From NCBI GenBank assembly GCA_003667245.1, contig RCNN01000109.1, forward strand, positions 1 through 43,146: a DNA stretch of 43,146 nucleotides, written 5' to 3'. The notes beneath the pieces were generated by a model that was not told the DNA's origin, ran no database searches, and worked only from the letters and a program-made list of their open reading frames with translations. The stretch is from Heterostelium multicystogenum. Taxonomy: Eukaryota; Evosea; Eumycetozoa; Acytosteliales; Acytosteliaceae. A program made the position numbers and the translations under genes. Each line of letters begins with the position of its first letter. Within the stretch, counting starts at the first letter, position 1. Below are positions 9,968 to 19,406 of the stretch, one piece after another.

Positions 9968-10582
9968 TTACATCGGCGGTGTCACGCCATCCTTACCCGC
10001 GGAAATCGCCTGGGCCGTCACGCTCCCGTCCGCGCCCTTCGCCGCAAACATCACCACCTTCACCCCAGGCTTCAGCAAGCTGCGATCACCCGGTTCCAGG
10101 TTGACGATCGGCACATCATCCGGCACCACGATCTTCTGCTCGCCGCCCTTGTACTTGACGGTCAACGTGCGGCCATCGCTCACCACCAGGTCACCCACGG
10201 TGCCGTTGGTCATGCTGCTGCCTTCCTTCAGGTCGAACGCACGGTGCCCCATCGCCTGTACCGGCCATCGCCGGTGGGAATACATGCACTTCCAGCGCCG
10301 TCAGGGTGCCATCCGCGTTGGCATGGCCGCCGAACCGATGTAACTGCCGGGCTTGATGTCTTCGATTTTTGCCAGGGTGACCGCACGCACCTGCGTGTCC
10401 TTGGTCAGGTGCACGGTGACGTCTTCACCGCTGTTGACCTTGACGTGCATCGCGTCGCCGTCCATCGCGGTAATCGCACCCCGCACGCCGACACGCGGGG
10501 CATCTGCGGCCTGGGCAACGCCCACGGTCATCAGCGCGGCCAGGCTGGAGGCCAGGAGCATCTTGTTGAATGTCGTCTTCAT
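9968..10582 (-). CDS. Secreted DUF5666-like small protein (frames broken)
   Basis: About 205 residues. The start ATG at 10582 gives MKTTFNKMLLASSLAALMTV, a clear Sec signal peptide cleaved after AQAA. The mature part has repeated short beta segments: VRGAITAMDGDAMHVKVNSGE, VTVHLTKDTQVRAV, VGDLVVSDGRTLTVKYKGGE and IVVPDDVPIVNLEPGDRSLL. This resembles DUF5666-type domains that read as small beta barrels in periplasmic proteins. Function unknown; homologues are sometimes mislabelled as metal transport proteins. Breaks near 10265 and 10310. It is convergent with sbp and divergent from the MFS gene at 10761. Confidence 0.72.
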
Positions 10583-10760
10583 GGCAGTCGATTTCCTGTT
10601 TATGCAGTTGTGACTGAATGTATCATCGACCTTCAGCCCGAAAGTTAACGTTTCAGTCATTAATTCCCGGCATGAGTGTTATCACCACAGACAGGCTACT
10701 CGCGCCCGGGGCCAGTCTTTATCCTCGCTCGCCACAATCCTTCGCTTTTATGAGAACGCC

Positions 10761-12019
10761 ATGAACGCCACGCCCCCCGCTACAAGCACGATGACCCGAG
10801 GCATGGTGATGCTGTTTGCGTTCTGTTTGCGGCGCCATCGTCGCCAACATCTACTACGCGCAACCGATCATCGAGCTGATCGCCCCGGACATCGGCCTCA
10901 CGCCGGCCATGGCCAGCCTGATCGTGTCCCTGACCCAGATCGGCTATGCCCTGGGCCTGTTCTTTCCTTGGTGCCGTTGGGCGACCTGCTGGAAAACCGC
11001 CGGCTGATGATCATCACCACCGTGGTGGCCATCGCCAGCCTGCTGGGTGCAGCGTTCACCGAACAGCCGAACCTGTTCCTGCTGGTGTCGCTGCTGATCG
11101 GCTTCAGTTCGGTGTCGGTACAGATCCTGATTCCGCTGGCGGCGCACCTGGCGCCGGCTGAATCCCGTGGCCGGGTGGTCGGCAGCATCATGGGCGGCTT
11201 TGCTGCTGGGTATCCTGCTGGCGCGGCCAGTGTCCAGCGTGGTGGCTGACCATTTCGGCTGGCGCGCCATGTTCATGGCCGCTGCGGCACTGATGGCGTT
11301 TATCAGCGTGGTGCTGATGCTGACCATCCCCAAGCGCCAACCGGATCACGCGGCCAGCTATGGCCAGTTGCTCGCCTCGCTGGGCACCTTGCTGCGCCGC
11401 CAGCCGGTGCTGCGCCAGCGCGCGTTTTACCAGGGCTGCATGTTCGCCACCTTCAGTCTGTTCTGGACCGCCGCCCCGCTGGAAACTTGTCCCGCAACCA
11501 CGGCCTGAGCCAAAGCCAGATCGCCCTGTTTGCCCTGGTCGGTGCCCTGGGCGCCATCGCCGCACCCATCGCGGGCGCCTGGCGGACGCCGGCCACACCC
11601 ACCGCGCTTCGCTGCTGGCGATGCTGTTTGCCGCACTGAGCTTCCTGCCGGCCTTCGTGCACCCGCTGTACAGCGTGATCGGCCTGGCGGTGACCGGCGT
11701 GGTCCTGGACTTCTGCGTGCAGATGAACATGGTCCTTGGCCAGCGCGCCATCTACGCCCTCGACGCCAACAGCCGTAGCCGACTGAACGCGCTGTACATG
11801 ACCAGCATCTTCATCGGCGGCGCGTTCGGCTCGGCGATTGCCAGCAGCGTGTACGAACACGGCGGCTGGCTGGGGGTGATGCTGGTGGGCAGCGCATTCC
11901 CGCTGGTGGCGTTGCTGCGCTTCTTGAGCGCCTCGCGGCAAGGGCGGTGGCGACTGCCTGACCCACCTTACAACCGCATCAACGGCTCCAACGCCGCATC
12001 CGCCAGAAATGACGAGTGA
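10761..12019 (+). CDS. MFS transporter (frames broken)
   Basis: Major facilitator family, about 400 residues and 12 predicted helices. Start ATG at 10761 gives [17 protein letters not shown]. It carries [20 protein letters not shown], a marker of this drug/metabolite exporter subgroup, the loop motif [13 protein letters not shown], and [11 protein letters not shown]. The C-terminal half has [17 protein letters not shown]. The MFS gene at 31290 is a paralogue with the same landmarks. Breaks near 10825, 10970, 11200, 11490 and 11580. Substrate unknown. No regulator adjoins it. Confidence 0.85.
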
Positions 12020-12095
12020 CGAGGTCAAGGCTTGCTGACTGATTGGGAATTACCGCCCAGGGATTTATGGGCGGATCCCCTCCAGGAGGATGGCG

Positions 12096-12118
12096 AGCGC
12101 CCTGGCGCGTTGCTTTTT
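12096..12118 (+). terminator. Weak candidate terminator after the MFS gene
   Basis: GCGCC/GGCGC arms with a tiny loop, then GTTGC and TTTTT. The loop is short and the run of T is five, so this is only a possible rho-independent terminator. The rest of 12020-12177 shows a CCTCCAGGAGG palindrome near 12080 and nothing else I recognise. Confidence 0.25.
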
Positions 12119-12177
12119 CAGCGCAGGTGAGTAGACAGGGACCGATCACGTCCTCTGGCCGGATCAAGCGTGTGCTT

Positions 12178-14187
12178 TTAAGCAGGAAGTTTGTTCTGAC
12201 GCCGTCCCAGTAAGTCGATGCCCACAAAGTAACGCCCGCTCTGCTGGTTGTATTTGACGACGGTATCTCCAATACGGCCCGTGTAGCTATCCACCAGCCG
12301 CAAGGGGCGTTCCGACTTCTGTCATTAAACCCGTCAGATCAATTGTGTCTTGGCCACTGGTGAAATCCATGATCAGGTCAGCGTCGTCATAGGCCGAGTC
12401 GCTGGCCTGCTCATACCTGAACGTGTTTTCTACCGCCCACACCCAGAGCGTATCTCCACCTGCCCCGCCGGTGAGAACGTTATCCACCGTATTGCCTATT
12501 GAGCGTGTCACGGCCTGAGCCGCCAATCGCATTCTCCACGGTGACACCTTTGGCTATACCAACGTTATTGCGCAAAGCCGCCTACGCTGGAGGCTGCGCC
12601 CTCGCGCAAGTCGATGGTCTGGGTTCTGCCGGAAGCCCGAAAAGTCCAGGGTGTCATCGCCACCTTTGTCCCTCACCAGGAACCTGGGAGCGCCACTCTG
12701 GGAATGCAGGCTAAGGAAGGGATCACCGGTGTTGGGAGTTGAAGCCATAGACAGTATCGTGCGGAGCAGGAAAAGGTTCCGGATTCGGGTCCGGTTGAGG
12801 TTCTGGCTTGGGCTCTGGTTGGGGCTCCGGCTTGGAAACTCCAGGTTTCGTATTGCCCCGCCAGTGACTATGTCACTGGCCTGAATGCCACCCACGCTCT
12901 TAATCAGAAAATCCGCTTTTGCCCCTGCCAGTGGTGTCGAGACCCAGGACTACCGTTTCCGCTGCGCGGGTCATGGCTCAGGACAATCTCGCCAGCACGC
13001 CCCGTAAACCGCTCAACAATGTTGAAATGCTTGATTGAGGTATTTTTCAATAAGCCCGAAAGGTCGATCTTGTCTGTGCCGCTGGTGAAATCCAGGATTT
13101 CGTCAGGCCTGGTGAGTGTCGAGTCACTCGCTCTATCGTAAGCAAACACTGTCCGCGCCCTGCGCCGCCTGTCAACCTGTCTGAACCCGCTCCACCCTTG
13201 AGCCGGTTGCCGGCCTCATTCCCTATGAGCTCATCGTCACCTGAGCCACCTGTGGCATTTTCAATGGACAAACGCCTTGGCGATAGACACATTACCCCTT
13301 CAAGCCACCCACATTGGAAAACGACTCCGCATTCAGGTTGATCTTCTGGTTCTGGGAAAAAATAGCGAAAAAGTTCAGCGTGTCATTCCCGCCCCCGTCC
13401 ATACCGAAAATATCGGGGCGTCCTTCGAGACTCAAGGGCTGAAGTGCATGCGTCACGGTCAGTATTGGATTCAAAGCCATAAGTAGTAATGCTCGGTATC
13501 CGAAATATTGAGATTGGCCCCGTAGAGTTTCTGTACGGGCAAGCAATATCATCTTTCATTGGCGTTTGAAGGTTCGCGCGATTTGAAGTCATGGGCCCGT
13601 ATGATTGGTTTCCCGCCAGTAACTCATTACGCTGTGGGCTCTGGTGTCCTGCGTGTATAGGGGCATCTGCATAAGAGTGCACACTTTCACCATAGTCCCC
13701 AGGGTGGCCAAGCCCCAGGGCATGTCCCAACTCATGTATGGCCGTTGATAAAAAACATCGCCATGCCGTGGGGCATCAGAAGCGCCTTCGTTCCAACCGT
13801 AGTGCTCATATCACCGTTACCAGCGATTAGGCAGCCCCGACACCCCGCCATTGTCATCGGGATTGGCCTTGATGGTTATTGAACCATCCGGACCTGGCGC
13901 CCCCTCCTTGAAGACAATATTTGTCACGTCCTGCCAAGATGTCAGGGCTTTGCGCAAGGACGCTTTCTGTTGCACAGAGAATTGATCGTCAAGGGTGAAG
14001 GAAAGCTCGATTTTGTTATCGCCATTACGATCGTAATGCCTCGAACCCTCTCGCAGGATGTGCTTTGCAGCATCATCCGTGGTGAAGGTTTTTTTGAGGT
14101 TGCGCCATCACTGGTAGTGGCCGCATTCAACGTAGATAGCTCATGACTTGATACAGGCGGATTAACAAAAGAAGCAGTGACTCTCAT
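12178..14187 (-). CDS. Serralysin-like metalloprotease with two RTX modules (frames heavily broken)
   Basis: Start ATG at 14187 ([11 protein letters not shown]) follows AAGGATG. The zinc motif [14 protein letters not shown] near 13700-13730 is the metzincin pattern HExxHxxGxxH of M10B proteases. An SVMSYW Met-turn is readable in another frame just after it. Then comes an RTX module with [31 protein letters not shown] and GGAGSDR nonapeptide-type repeats (13170-13350), ending [10 protein letters not shown] Pro/Glu-rich linker (about 12765-12845, [16 protein letters not shown] in one frame) leads to a second, shorter RTX module with [19 protein letters not shown] and TGGAGGDTL, ending SYTGRIGD before a stop at 12178. 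At least eight breaks. Decay and sequence error cannot be separated here. An IS lies 50 bases upstream. Confidence 0.7.
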
Positions 14188-14238
14188 ACAAACAACATCC
14201 TTTTAGTTGAGACTTTGATTCATCAGGAACCCCCGGTG

Positions 14239-14254
14239 TCAGGATAGTTGTCGC
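14239..14254 (+). repeat. Left terminal inverted repeat of the IS
   Basis: TCAGGATAGTTGTCGC. Two bases further out read TG, as at many IS3-family ends. It is 14 of 16 identical to the inverse of the right end. Confidence 0.75.
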
Positions 14255-14304
14255 CTCTCCGATTTTTCCTAAAAAAGCATATCGGGGGCGGAAAGAGACT
14301 GGTC

Positions 14305-14808
14305 GTGCCGTACTATTCACCTGAACGCAGAGCCGCATTACTTAAAATGCTGCTTCCCCCGCTGAACCTGTCGATGGCCGAGGTTTCCCGGCGCGAAGGG
14401 GTCAGCGAAATGTCTTTGTCCAACTGGCGCAAGCAGCTCAGTTCTGAAGGAAATGCAGTGTCCGAAAACAAGCCGTTGACCGAGAACTGGTCAGCCGAAA
14501 CCAAGTTTGCTGTCGTGCTTGAAGCCGCCGGTTTGTCCGAGATCGACCTCGGCGAGTATTGCCGCCGCAAAGGTCTTTACCCCGAACAAATCACGGCTTG
14601 GCGACAAGCTTTTATCACCGGCCAGAAATCGACAAAGGCTCAGCAAAAAGAAGATCGCGAGCAATCTCGCAAGGACAAGAAACGCATCCAGGAACTTGAG
14701 CGCGAACTGCGCCGCAAAGACAAGGCGCTCGCTGAAACAGCCGCGTTGTTGGTGCTGCGAAAAAAGCTCAACGACTACTGGGGGACGAACGACAACGAGG
14801 ACAACTAA
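14305..14808 (+). CDS. IS3-type transposase OrfA (DNA-binding subunit)
   Basis: About 167 residues. The GTG at 14305 (MPYYSPERRAALLKMLLPP) is preferred because an open frame back to 14248 would start inside the terminal repeat. Two helix-turn-helix segments are visible: LSMAEVSRREGVSEMSLSNW and a second around EYCRRKGLYPEQITAWR. The C-terminal part (KDKKRIQELERELRRKDKALAETAALL) is a heptad coiled coil for dimerisation. It ends at 14808, five bases before the OrfB open frame begins. A slippery heptamer at 14760 lies in its last codons. It binds the terminal repeats and pairs with OrfB. Confidence 0.87.
   Translation: MPYYSPERRAALLKMLLPPLNLSMAEVSRREGVSEMSLSNWRKQLSSEGNAVSENKPLTENWSAETKFAVVLEAAGLSEIDLGEYCRRKGLYPEQITAWRQAFITGQKSTKAQQKEDREQSRKDKKRIQELERELRRKDKALAETAALLVLRKKLNDYWGTNDNEDN
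14760..14766 (+). promoter_or_regulatory. Programmed -1 frameshift site A_AAA_AAG
   Basis: In the OrfA frame the codons read cgA AAA AAG, the classic slippery heptamer of IS3 elements. After a one-base backward slip the next codon is GCT at 14766. The frame then stays open through CTA ACA TCT TTG into OrfB, giving an OrfAB fusion transposase. I see no clear stimulatory hairpin just downstream. Confidence 0.72.
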
Positions 14809-14813
14809 CATCT

Positions 14814-15860
14814 TTGCCAGAGCGCCAGTTAATCGTTGCCTGGCTGGGTAGCGCGGTGGCGGCAGGAGCCAGAAAAATCAGGGCGTGCCAGGAAATCGGT
14901 CTATCGCTGCGGACTTTGCAACGTTGGACTGAAACAGAGGTTATCCAGGCCGATGCCCGAACGATTGTCACACGGCCAACACCGCGAAATGCACTGAGCG
15001 AAGTCGAGCGTCAGACCATTGTGACGCTGTGTAACAGCCCGGAGTACGCCCACTTGCCGCCGAGCCAGATCGTGCCGCGGCTGGCCGATCAAGGGCGTTA
15101 TGTGGCGTCGGAGGCGACGTTTTATCGCGTTCTACGTGCGGCAGGCCAACAACAACATCGAGGCCGCAGCCAGCGGCCCAGAAGGCACGCAGCACCGACA
15201 ACGCATGCGGCCAAAGCGCCCAATCAGGTGTGGTCGTGGGACATCACGTATCTGCCCTCGCCGATACGCGGAAAGTATTACTACCTCTATCTGATCGAGG
15301 ATATTTACAGCCGCAAGGCCGTGGGCTGGGAGGTCTACGACGCGGAAAGCGGTGAAAAAGCCGCCGCGCTGCTGCAACGCAGCGTGATCGGTGAGCAGTG
15401 TTTACACGAACCGCTGGTGCTGCACTCGGACAACGGAGCGCCGATGAAATCGGTGACGCTGCTGAGCAAGATGTACGACCTGGGCATCACGCCTTCGCGG
15501 GGCCGACCGCGTGTGAGCAACGACAATCCCTACTCGGAGTCGCTGTTTAGAACGCTGAAATACTGCCCGCAATGGCCGCTGGATGGTTTTGCCAGTCTGG
15601 ATGCTGCTCGGGCTTGGGTGAGGAATTTTATGCGGTGGTACAACAACGAGCACCGACATAGCCGCATCCGGTTCGTCACACCGGCTGAGCGGCATCGAGG
15701 GCTGGACCATCAGGTCTTGGCCCGGCGACATGAGTTGTACGAACGAGCCAAGGAAAACAAACCGGAGCGGTGGTCAGGCCGGACGCGTAACTGGGAACCG
15801 ATCGGCACCGTGTTGTTGAACCCGGATCGAGAGCAACAGAACGAGAAAATGGCGGCATAG
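14814..15860 (+). CDS. IS3-type transposase OrfB (DDE integrase)
   Basis: 348 residues from a TTG at 14814, more likely made as the C-terminal part of an OrfAB fusion by the slip at 14760-14766. N-terminal HTH_21-like region (LIVAWLGSAVAAGARKIRAC, then LRTLQRW). The rve integrase core has the DDE triad: first Asp in VWSWDITYLPS, second in LVLHSDNGAPMKS, Glu in NDNPYSESLFRTLK, 35 residues after the second Asp (the DD35E spacing of the family). The tail RWYNNEHRHSRIRFVTPAERH is typical of IS3 transposases. Unbroken, so the element may be active. Confidence 0.92.
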   Translation: MPERQLIVAWLGSAVAAGARKIRACQEIGLSLRTLQRWTETEVIQADARTIVTRPTPRNALSEVERQTIVTLCNSPEYAHLPPSQIVPRLADQGRYVASEATFYRVLRAAGQQQHRGRSQRPRRHAAPTTHAAKAPNQVWSWDITYLPSPIRGKYYYLYLIEDIYSRKAVGWEVYDAESGEKAAALLQRSVIGEQCLHEPLVLHSDNGAPMKSVTLLSKMYDLGITPSRGRPRVSNDNPYSESLFRTLKYCPQWPLDGFASLDAARAWVRNFMRWYNNEHRHSRIRFVTPAERHRGLDHQVLARRHELYERAKENKPERWSGRTRNWEPIGTVLLNPDREQQNEKMAA

Positions 15861-15873
15861 TTAGACGGTTGAC

Positions 15874-15889
15874 GCGACAACTACCTTGA
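15874..15889 (-). repeat. Right terminal inverted repeat of the IS
   Basis: GCGACAACTACCTTGA, the inverse of TCAAGGTAGTTGTCGC. It begins 14 bases after the OrfB stop. Confidence 0.75.
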
Positions 15890-15891
15890 AA

Positions 15892-16163
15892 AATGCCGGG
15901 AAACAGGGACTTTCAACGCGACTGTTTCACTTAACAGCCGCCTTAAAATCTCACATGAAAAAACCGAATGTCACCCCTATGAACGTTTCAATTTAAATAT
16001 TCAAACAGCCAGAAACACATCGCCAATTTTTCAAGCGCACTATATTTATATTCAGAAGTTTCAGATCAGGCCAGCTCTGCATTCAATATGCGATACGAAG
16101 AAAACCGGAGACATATAAACCTACAATTACCCATCGCCCTAATCCGGGCATGAAAACAATCTG
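15892..16163. other. AT-rich gap between the IS and the second protease gene
   Basis: About 270 bases, clearly lower in G+C than the rest of the window, with no frame, repeat or terminator that I can support. It is the right half of the original space between the two protease genes. The low G+C agrees with an acquired island. Confidence 0.5.
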
Positions 16164-17749
16164 CTACACATCCGGCTGCTGCACCACGTGGTGCTGATGG
16201 CTGAGAGCCAGGCACTGGAAACAGGGCCAGACTCTGCCTTCACTCTGGCGGTTACCCAGGGGCGCCCGGCTGTTGAAGCAGACTTTCAATAGCTGCAGCA
16301 ACGTCGACAATGTCTTGGCGATCATCTCGTTCAACACTGCAAGTGTGGTCGTTTTCGAATCAGGCGCAGGGGGCGGCGCCGGGGACGGCACTACATTTGG
16401 CATGGGTAATGGCACCGGCTTGAACCCAGGCGTCGCCCCCGCCCACTGCACATCCGTCGACTTGATCTGGCCAACACTGTTGATCAACAACTCGGCTTTG
16501 CCACTGCCGTTCAGGTCAACTTCCAGGCTTGACCGGCCCGTGGCGGCGTCGTACTTGAGCAAGGCCTCGCCAGCGCGCCCCGTGAATCGGTCCGTGAAAC
16601 ACCAGGGTGCCCACGCGGCTTCTTTCAATGCGCCCGACAGGTCGATCTTGTCGGTACCGCTGGTAAAAGTCCTCGATCAAGTCAGGATCCTGAGGCGTGG
16701 AATCACTGGCCTTGTCGTAGATAAACATGTCCGCTCCGCCGCCACCGCGCAACGTATCAGCCCCTGCTCCACCTTTGAGTCGATTGCCCGCCTCGTTACC
16801 GATCAGGGTGTCGCGACCGGCCCCACCTGTTGCGTTTTCAATTGTGCACCCCTTGGCAATCGAGACATTGCCCTTCAAGCCGCCCACGTCAGAGAACGAC
16901 TCGGCATTGAGGTTGATCTTCTGGTTCTGTGAGAACCCTGAAAAGTCCAACGTATCGTCACCGCCGCCGTCCCATACGCAAAAAACGGGTTTGTCCGTGG
17001 CGCTCTTGAGCGTCATCGCCTCCCGCTCGGTGTTGGAGTTGAAACCATACGTGGTGTCGGTATTGCGGGTTTGGTGATTGGCCCCATACAACCGCTGCGC
17101 TGCCGCGATGTCGTCCATCATTGGCGCGGATGGATTCGAAGACTGAAAGTCGTGGCCGGCCTGGTTTTTCTCCGACCAGTAGCTCATGACGCTGCGCGCC
17201 TTGGTATCCCCGGCATAGACCGCGCCACTGTTGTAGGCAGAGCCGCCACCATTGTAGTTGCCTGGATGCTGCAGGCCGATGGCGTGCCCGATTTCATGTA
17301 CCGCGGTCACCGAAAAGTGGCTGCCCAGGCCAGGTCTGCTCCCTGCTTTCAGCGTGCCTATCGTCGCGGTCGTGCTGGTGTTGGAGCGTGTAGGTGATGT
17401 GGCAACACCACGGTCACCGCGAGGGTTGTTTTTAATGTTTACCGTGCCGTCTGCCCCATCTGCCTGCTCCTTGAGGTTAATGTTGGCAACATCCTGCCAG
17501 GACTGCACCGCTTGACGAACGCGTTGTTGCTGCTGCGCGGTGAAAACTGGGGTCGACGGTGTAGGACAGATCAACTTTCATGTCGCCGTTACGATCGTGA
17601 AACCGCAGGTTGTCCCGCGAGATCTGCTTGCCGGCCTGATCCGTGGTGTAGGTCGGCTTGGCTTTCGCGCCGAAGTTAGTCGGACCGGGGTCAGACTCCG
17701 GCAAGTTTTGAAGCATGGGCCTGATGGAGATCGCGTCAAAAACGTTCAT
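16164..17749 (-). CDS. Serralysin-like metalloprotease with RTX module (frames broken)
   Basis: Start ATG at 17749 (MNVFDAISIRPML); a GTG at 17761 is an alternative. The catalytic domain carries HEIGHAIGLQHPGN (17278-17320, zinc-binding HExxHxxGxxH) and the Met-turn SVMSYW. The M10B C-terminal domain follows, with [43 protein letters not shown], and GGAGRDTL, GGAGADTL and GGGGADMF calcium-binding repeats (16735-16850). It ends [16 protein letters not shown] and a Pro-rich tail PVPLPMPNVVPSPAPPPAP. The last frame as read stops at 16164, but another frame reaches a stop at 16252. Breaks near 17545, 16670 and in the tail. A calcium-dependent secreted protease by family; no type I export genes are nearby. 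Confidence 0.8.
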
Positions 17750-17761
17750 GAGAAAGAGCAC

Positions 17762-18098
17762 TCTCTTTTAATTAATAGACGAGCCGGAACAATCGGCATC
17801 AGCCATTAAGCTCCCATGCATGGAAAGCACGGGACAGCGCTTATTTAGTTCTCACCGAAACACTTAAAAGCGATGAAACACCCGCTAAAGAAACTCAATA
17901 AATTACTTGCAATTTAAACAACTGAACACACACCAGCCGTTGCGGCAGCGCCTTGGTTTATCAGAAAAAAAACAAAAATCTACACAATGCCGCCAATATG
18001 AATACTCCAAACCGGCATCAACAAAGATACATCCACTCAAACTTTTCATCCAAATCCACCGGCGATCAGGACTTCACCGCTTGACATAACTTCCCACG
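17762..18098. other. AT-rich upstream region of the second protease gene
   Basis: About 335 bases with low G+C between the protease start and the phnP stop. No frame with family features, no repeat of the three local classes, and no strong terminator for the phn operon. It must hold the protease promoter, which I cannot pinpoint. Confidence 0.5.
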
Positions 18099-18850
18099 TT
18101 AAATCACCCGCCCATCCCAGCCCACCGTCACATGCCGCGGCAGCTCCCGCCGATGCTGCAACAACCACGCATCCAGCGTATGCCCCACATGGGTCAGCAC
18201 CCCCAACTGCGCACCCACCTCTTCAATACATTGCAACGCCAGCGTCAGGTCATTGTGATTGCGCGGTGCCTGCGGTTGCGGCGGCATGGAGCAATCGAGT
18301 ACCAGCACATCCAGCGGCTCGCGTTGCAGCCAATCGCGGGTGGCGGGTGGCAGGCCGACGGTGTCGGTAAGGTAGGCAATGCGCCGCCCTTCACCTTCCA
18401 GCAGATACCCCAGGGTGGGCTTGGAATGCAGCAGCGGTAACGCGGTGACGCTCAGTTCACCCAACCGGCGGGTTTCAAAACTCGGCAAACGGCTGGCTGA
18501 AATCGAGGATGCCGGGGTGTTTGTACAGGTCGGACAACCCTTCCGGATCCACCGGCCCATGCACCGGAATCACCAGCCCCTGGCCCCAGCGCAGATGCAG
18601 CAGACCCTGGGCATGATCGGCATGGTAATGGGTCTGGAGAATCCCGTTGAAGCTGCGCGGCGGGAAGCGCTCGGTGAGGTCGGGCAACCCGCTGTCGATC
18701 AACCAGCGCTGGTCGCCACACTCGATCAATGCGCTGCATGGGCGGCGGCGCAGGCTCTGGTCATGGCGGGCCAGGCCACAGGCGGCGCACTCACAGCCAT
18801 ACACCGGGACTTGCCGCGCATCGCCGGTGCCCAGCAGTGTCAGGCGCCAT
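18099..18850 (-). CDS. phnP: Phosphoribosyl cyclic phosphate phosphodiesterase (frames broken)
   Basis: Opens 5-phosphoribosyl 1,2-cyclic phosphate, the product of C-P lyase, to ribose 1,5-bisphosphate. Metallo-beta-lactamase fold: LTLLGTGDARQVPVYGCEC with the structural zinc cysteines (CECAAC), then THYHADHAQGL (HxHxDH metal site), LLHSKPTLGYLLEGEGRRIAYLTDT, and a last metal-ligand histidine in LTHVGHTLDAW. About 250 residues. The ATG at 18850 is chosen because an extra G just after it would explain both the shifted frame and the expected overlap with the phnN stop (18840-18842). A second break lies near 18477. Last gene of the phn operon. Confidence 0.9.
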
Positions 18851-19406
18851 GCAGGTTGCCCGTCGAGGCAGCCCAGCAAGCGCTCGACGTGTGTTCCCAG
18901 TTGGCCGGAATTGTCGAGCAGGAACACATCTGCAGCAGCGCTCAAAACCCTCGGCGAATCGCGCATTGCGCGCCAGGCGCCAGATCAATATCCGCCAGGG
19001 ATTCGCGCCCCCGCGCCAGCAAGCGCTGGCGCAACACCCCTTGGTCTACCGTCAGCAGCACCACCAGCAGGTTCGGGTAACGCAGCCGGGTTTGCGCCAG
19101 GTGGCCGCGGGAGCCGTTGACCAGCACATCGTGCCCCGCCGCCAGCCACTCATCGATTTCCCGTGGGATGCCATAGGACAACCCGTTGGCGTGCCAGCTG
19201 AGGGCAAATGCGCCCTCGGCCTCCATTGCGGCAAACTGCGCCGGGCTCACACCCTGCGCCGCTTCGCCCACCGCTTCCGCCGAGCGGGTGATGACCCGCC
19301 GCACAATGCGGCAGCCACGCTCGGCCAGACGCGGTCGTGCGGCATCCAGCAGGCTGTCCTTGCCCGAACCCGATGGTCCGATGAGATAGATCAACCTGCC
19401 TGCCAT
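18840..19406 (-). CDS. phnN: Ribose 1,5-bisphosphokinase (frames broken)
   Basis: Phosphorylates ribose 1,5-bisphosphate to PRPP, which ends the phosphonate route in nucleotide metabolism. Start ATG at 19406 ([23 protein letters not shown]) carries the P-loop GPSGSGKDS, and RVITR and SWHANGLSYGIPREID are guanylate-kinase-like segments. The start shares its A with the phnM TGA stop. The C-terminus LLDNSGQLGTHVERLLG is read in a shifted frame (break near 18960), then runs into the phnP start. About 188 residues. Confidence 0.9.

Larger units (their letters stand above)
14237..15891 (+). mobile_element. IS3-family-like insertion sequence
   Basis: About 1.65 kb bounded by imperfect inverted repeats (TCAGGATAGTTGTCGC at 14239-14254 and the inverse of TCAAGGTAGTTGTCGC at 15874-15889, 14 of 16 identical). 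It holds two transposase frames joined by a frameshift signal. I find no convincing target duplication: the flanks are CCCCGG on the left and AATGCC on the right. It sits between the two protease genes, opposite in direction to both. Unlike its neighbours, both frames are unbroken. Confidence 0.85.

Noticed and set aside
12178..14187. Calling the downstream RTX protease a proven pseudogene
   Set aside because: Core genes in the same window are broken just as often, so the breaks alone cannot show decay.
14237..15891. Target-site duplication at the IS ends
   Set aside because: Flanks CCCCGG and AATGCC do not match at any end choice I tried, so none is claimed.
17907..18089. 60-codon plus-strand frame upstream of the second protease
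   Set aside because: No ribosome site, no family features, AT-rich non-coding composition.
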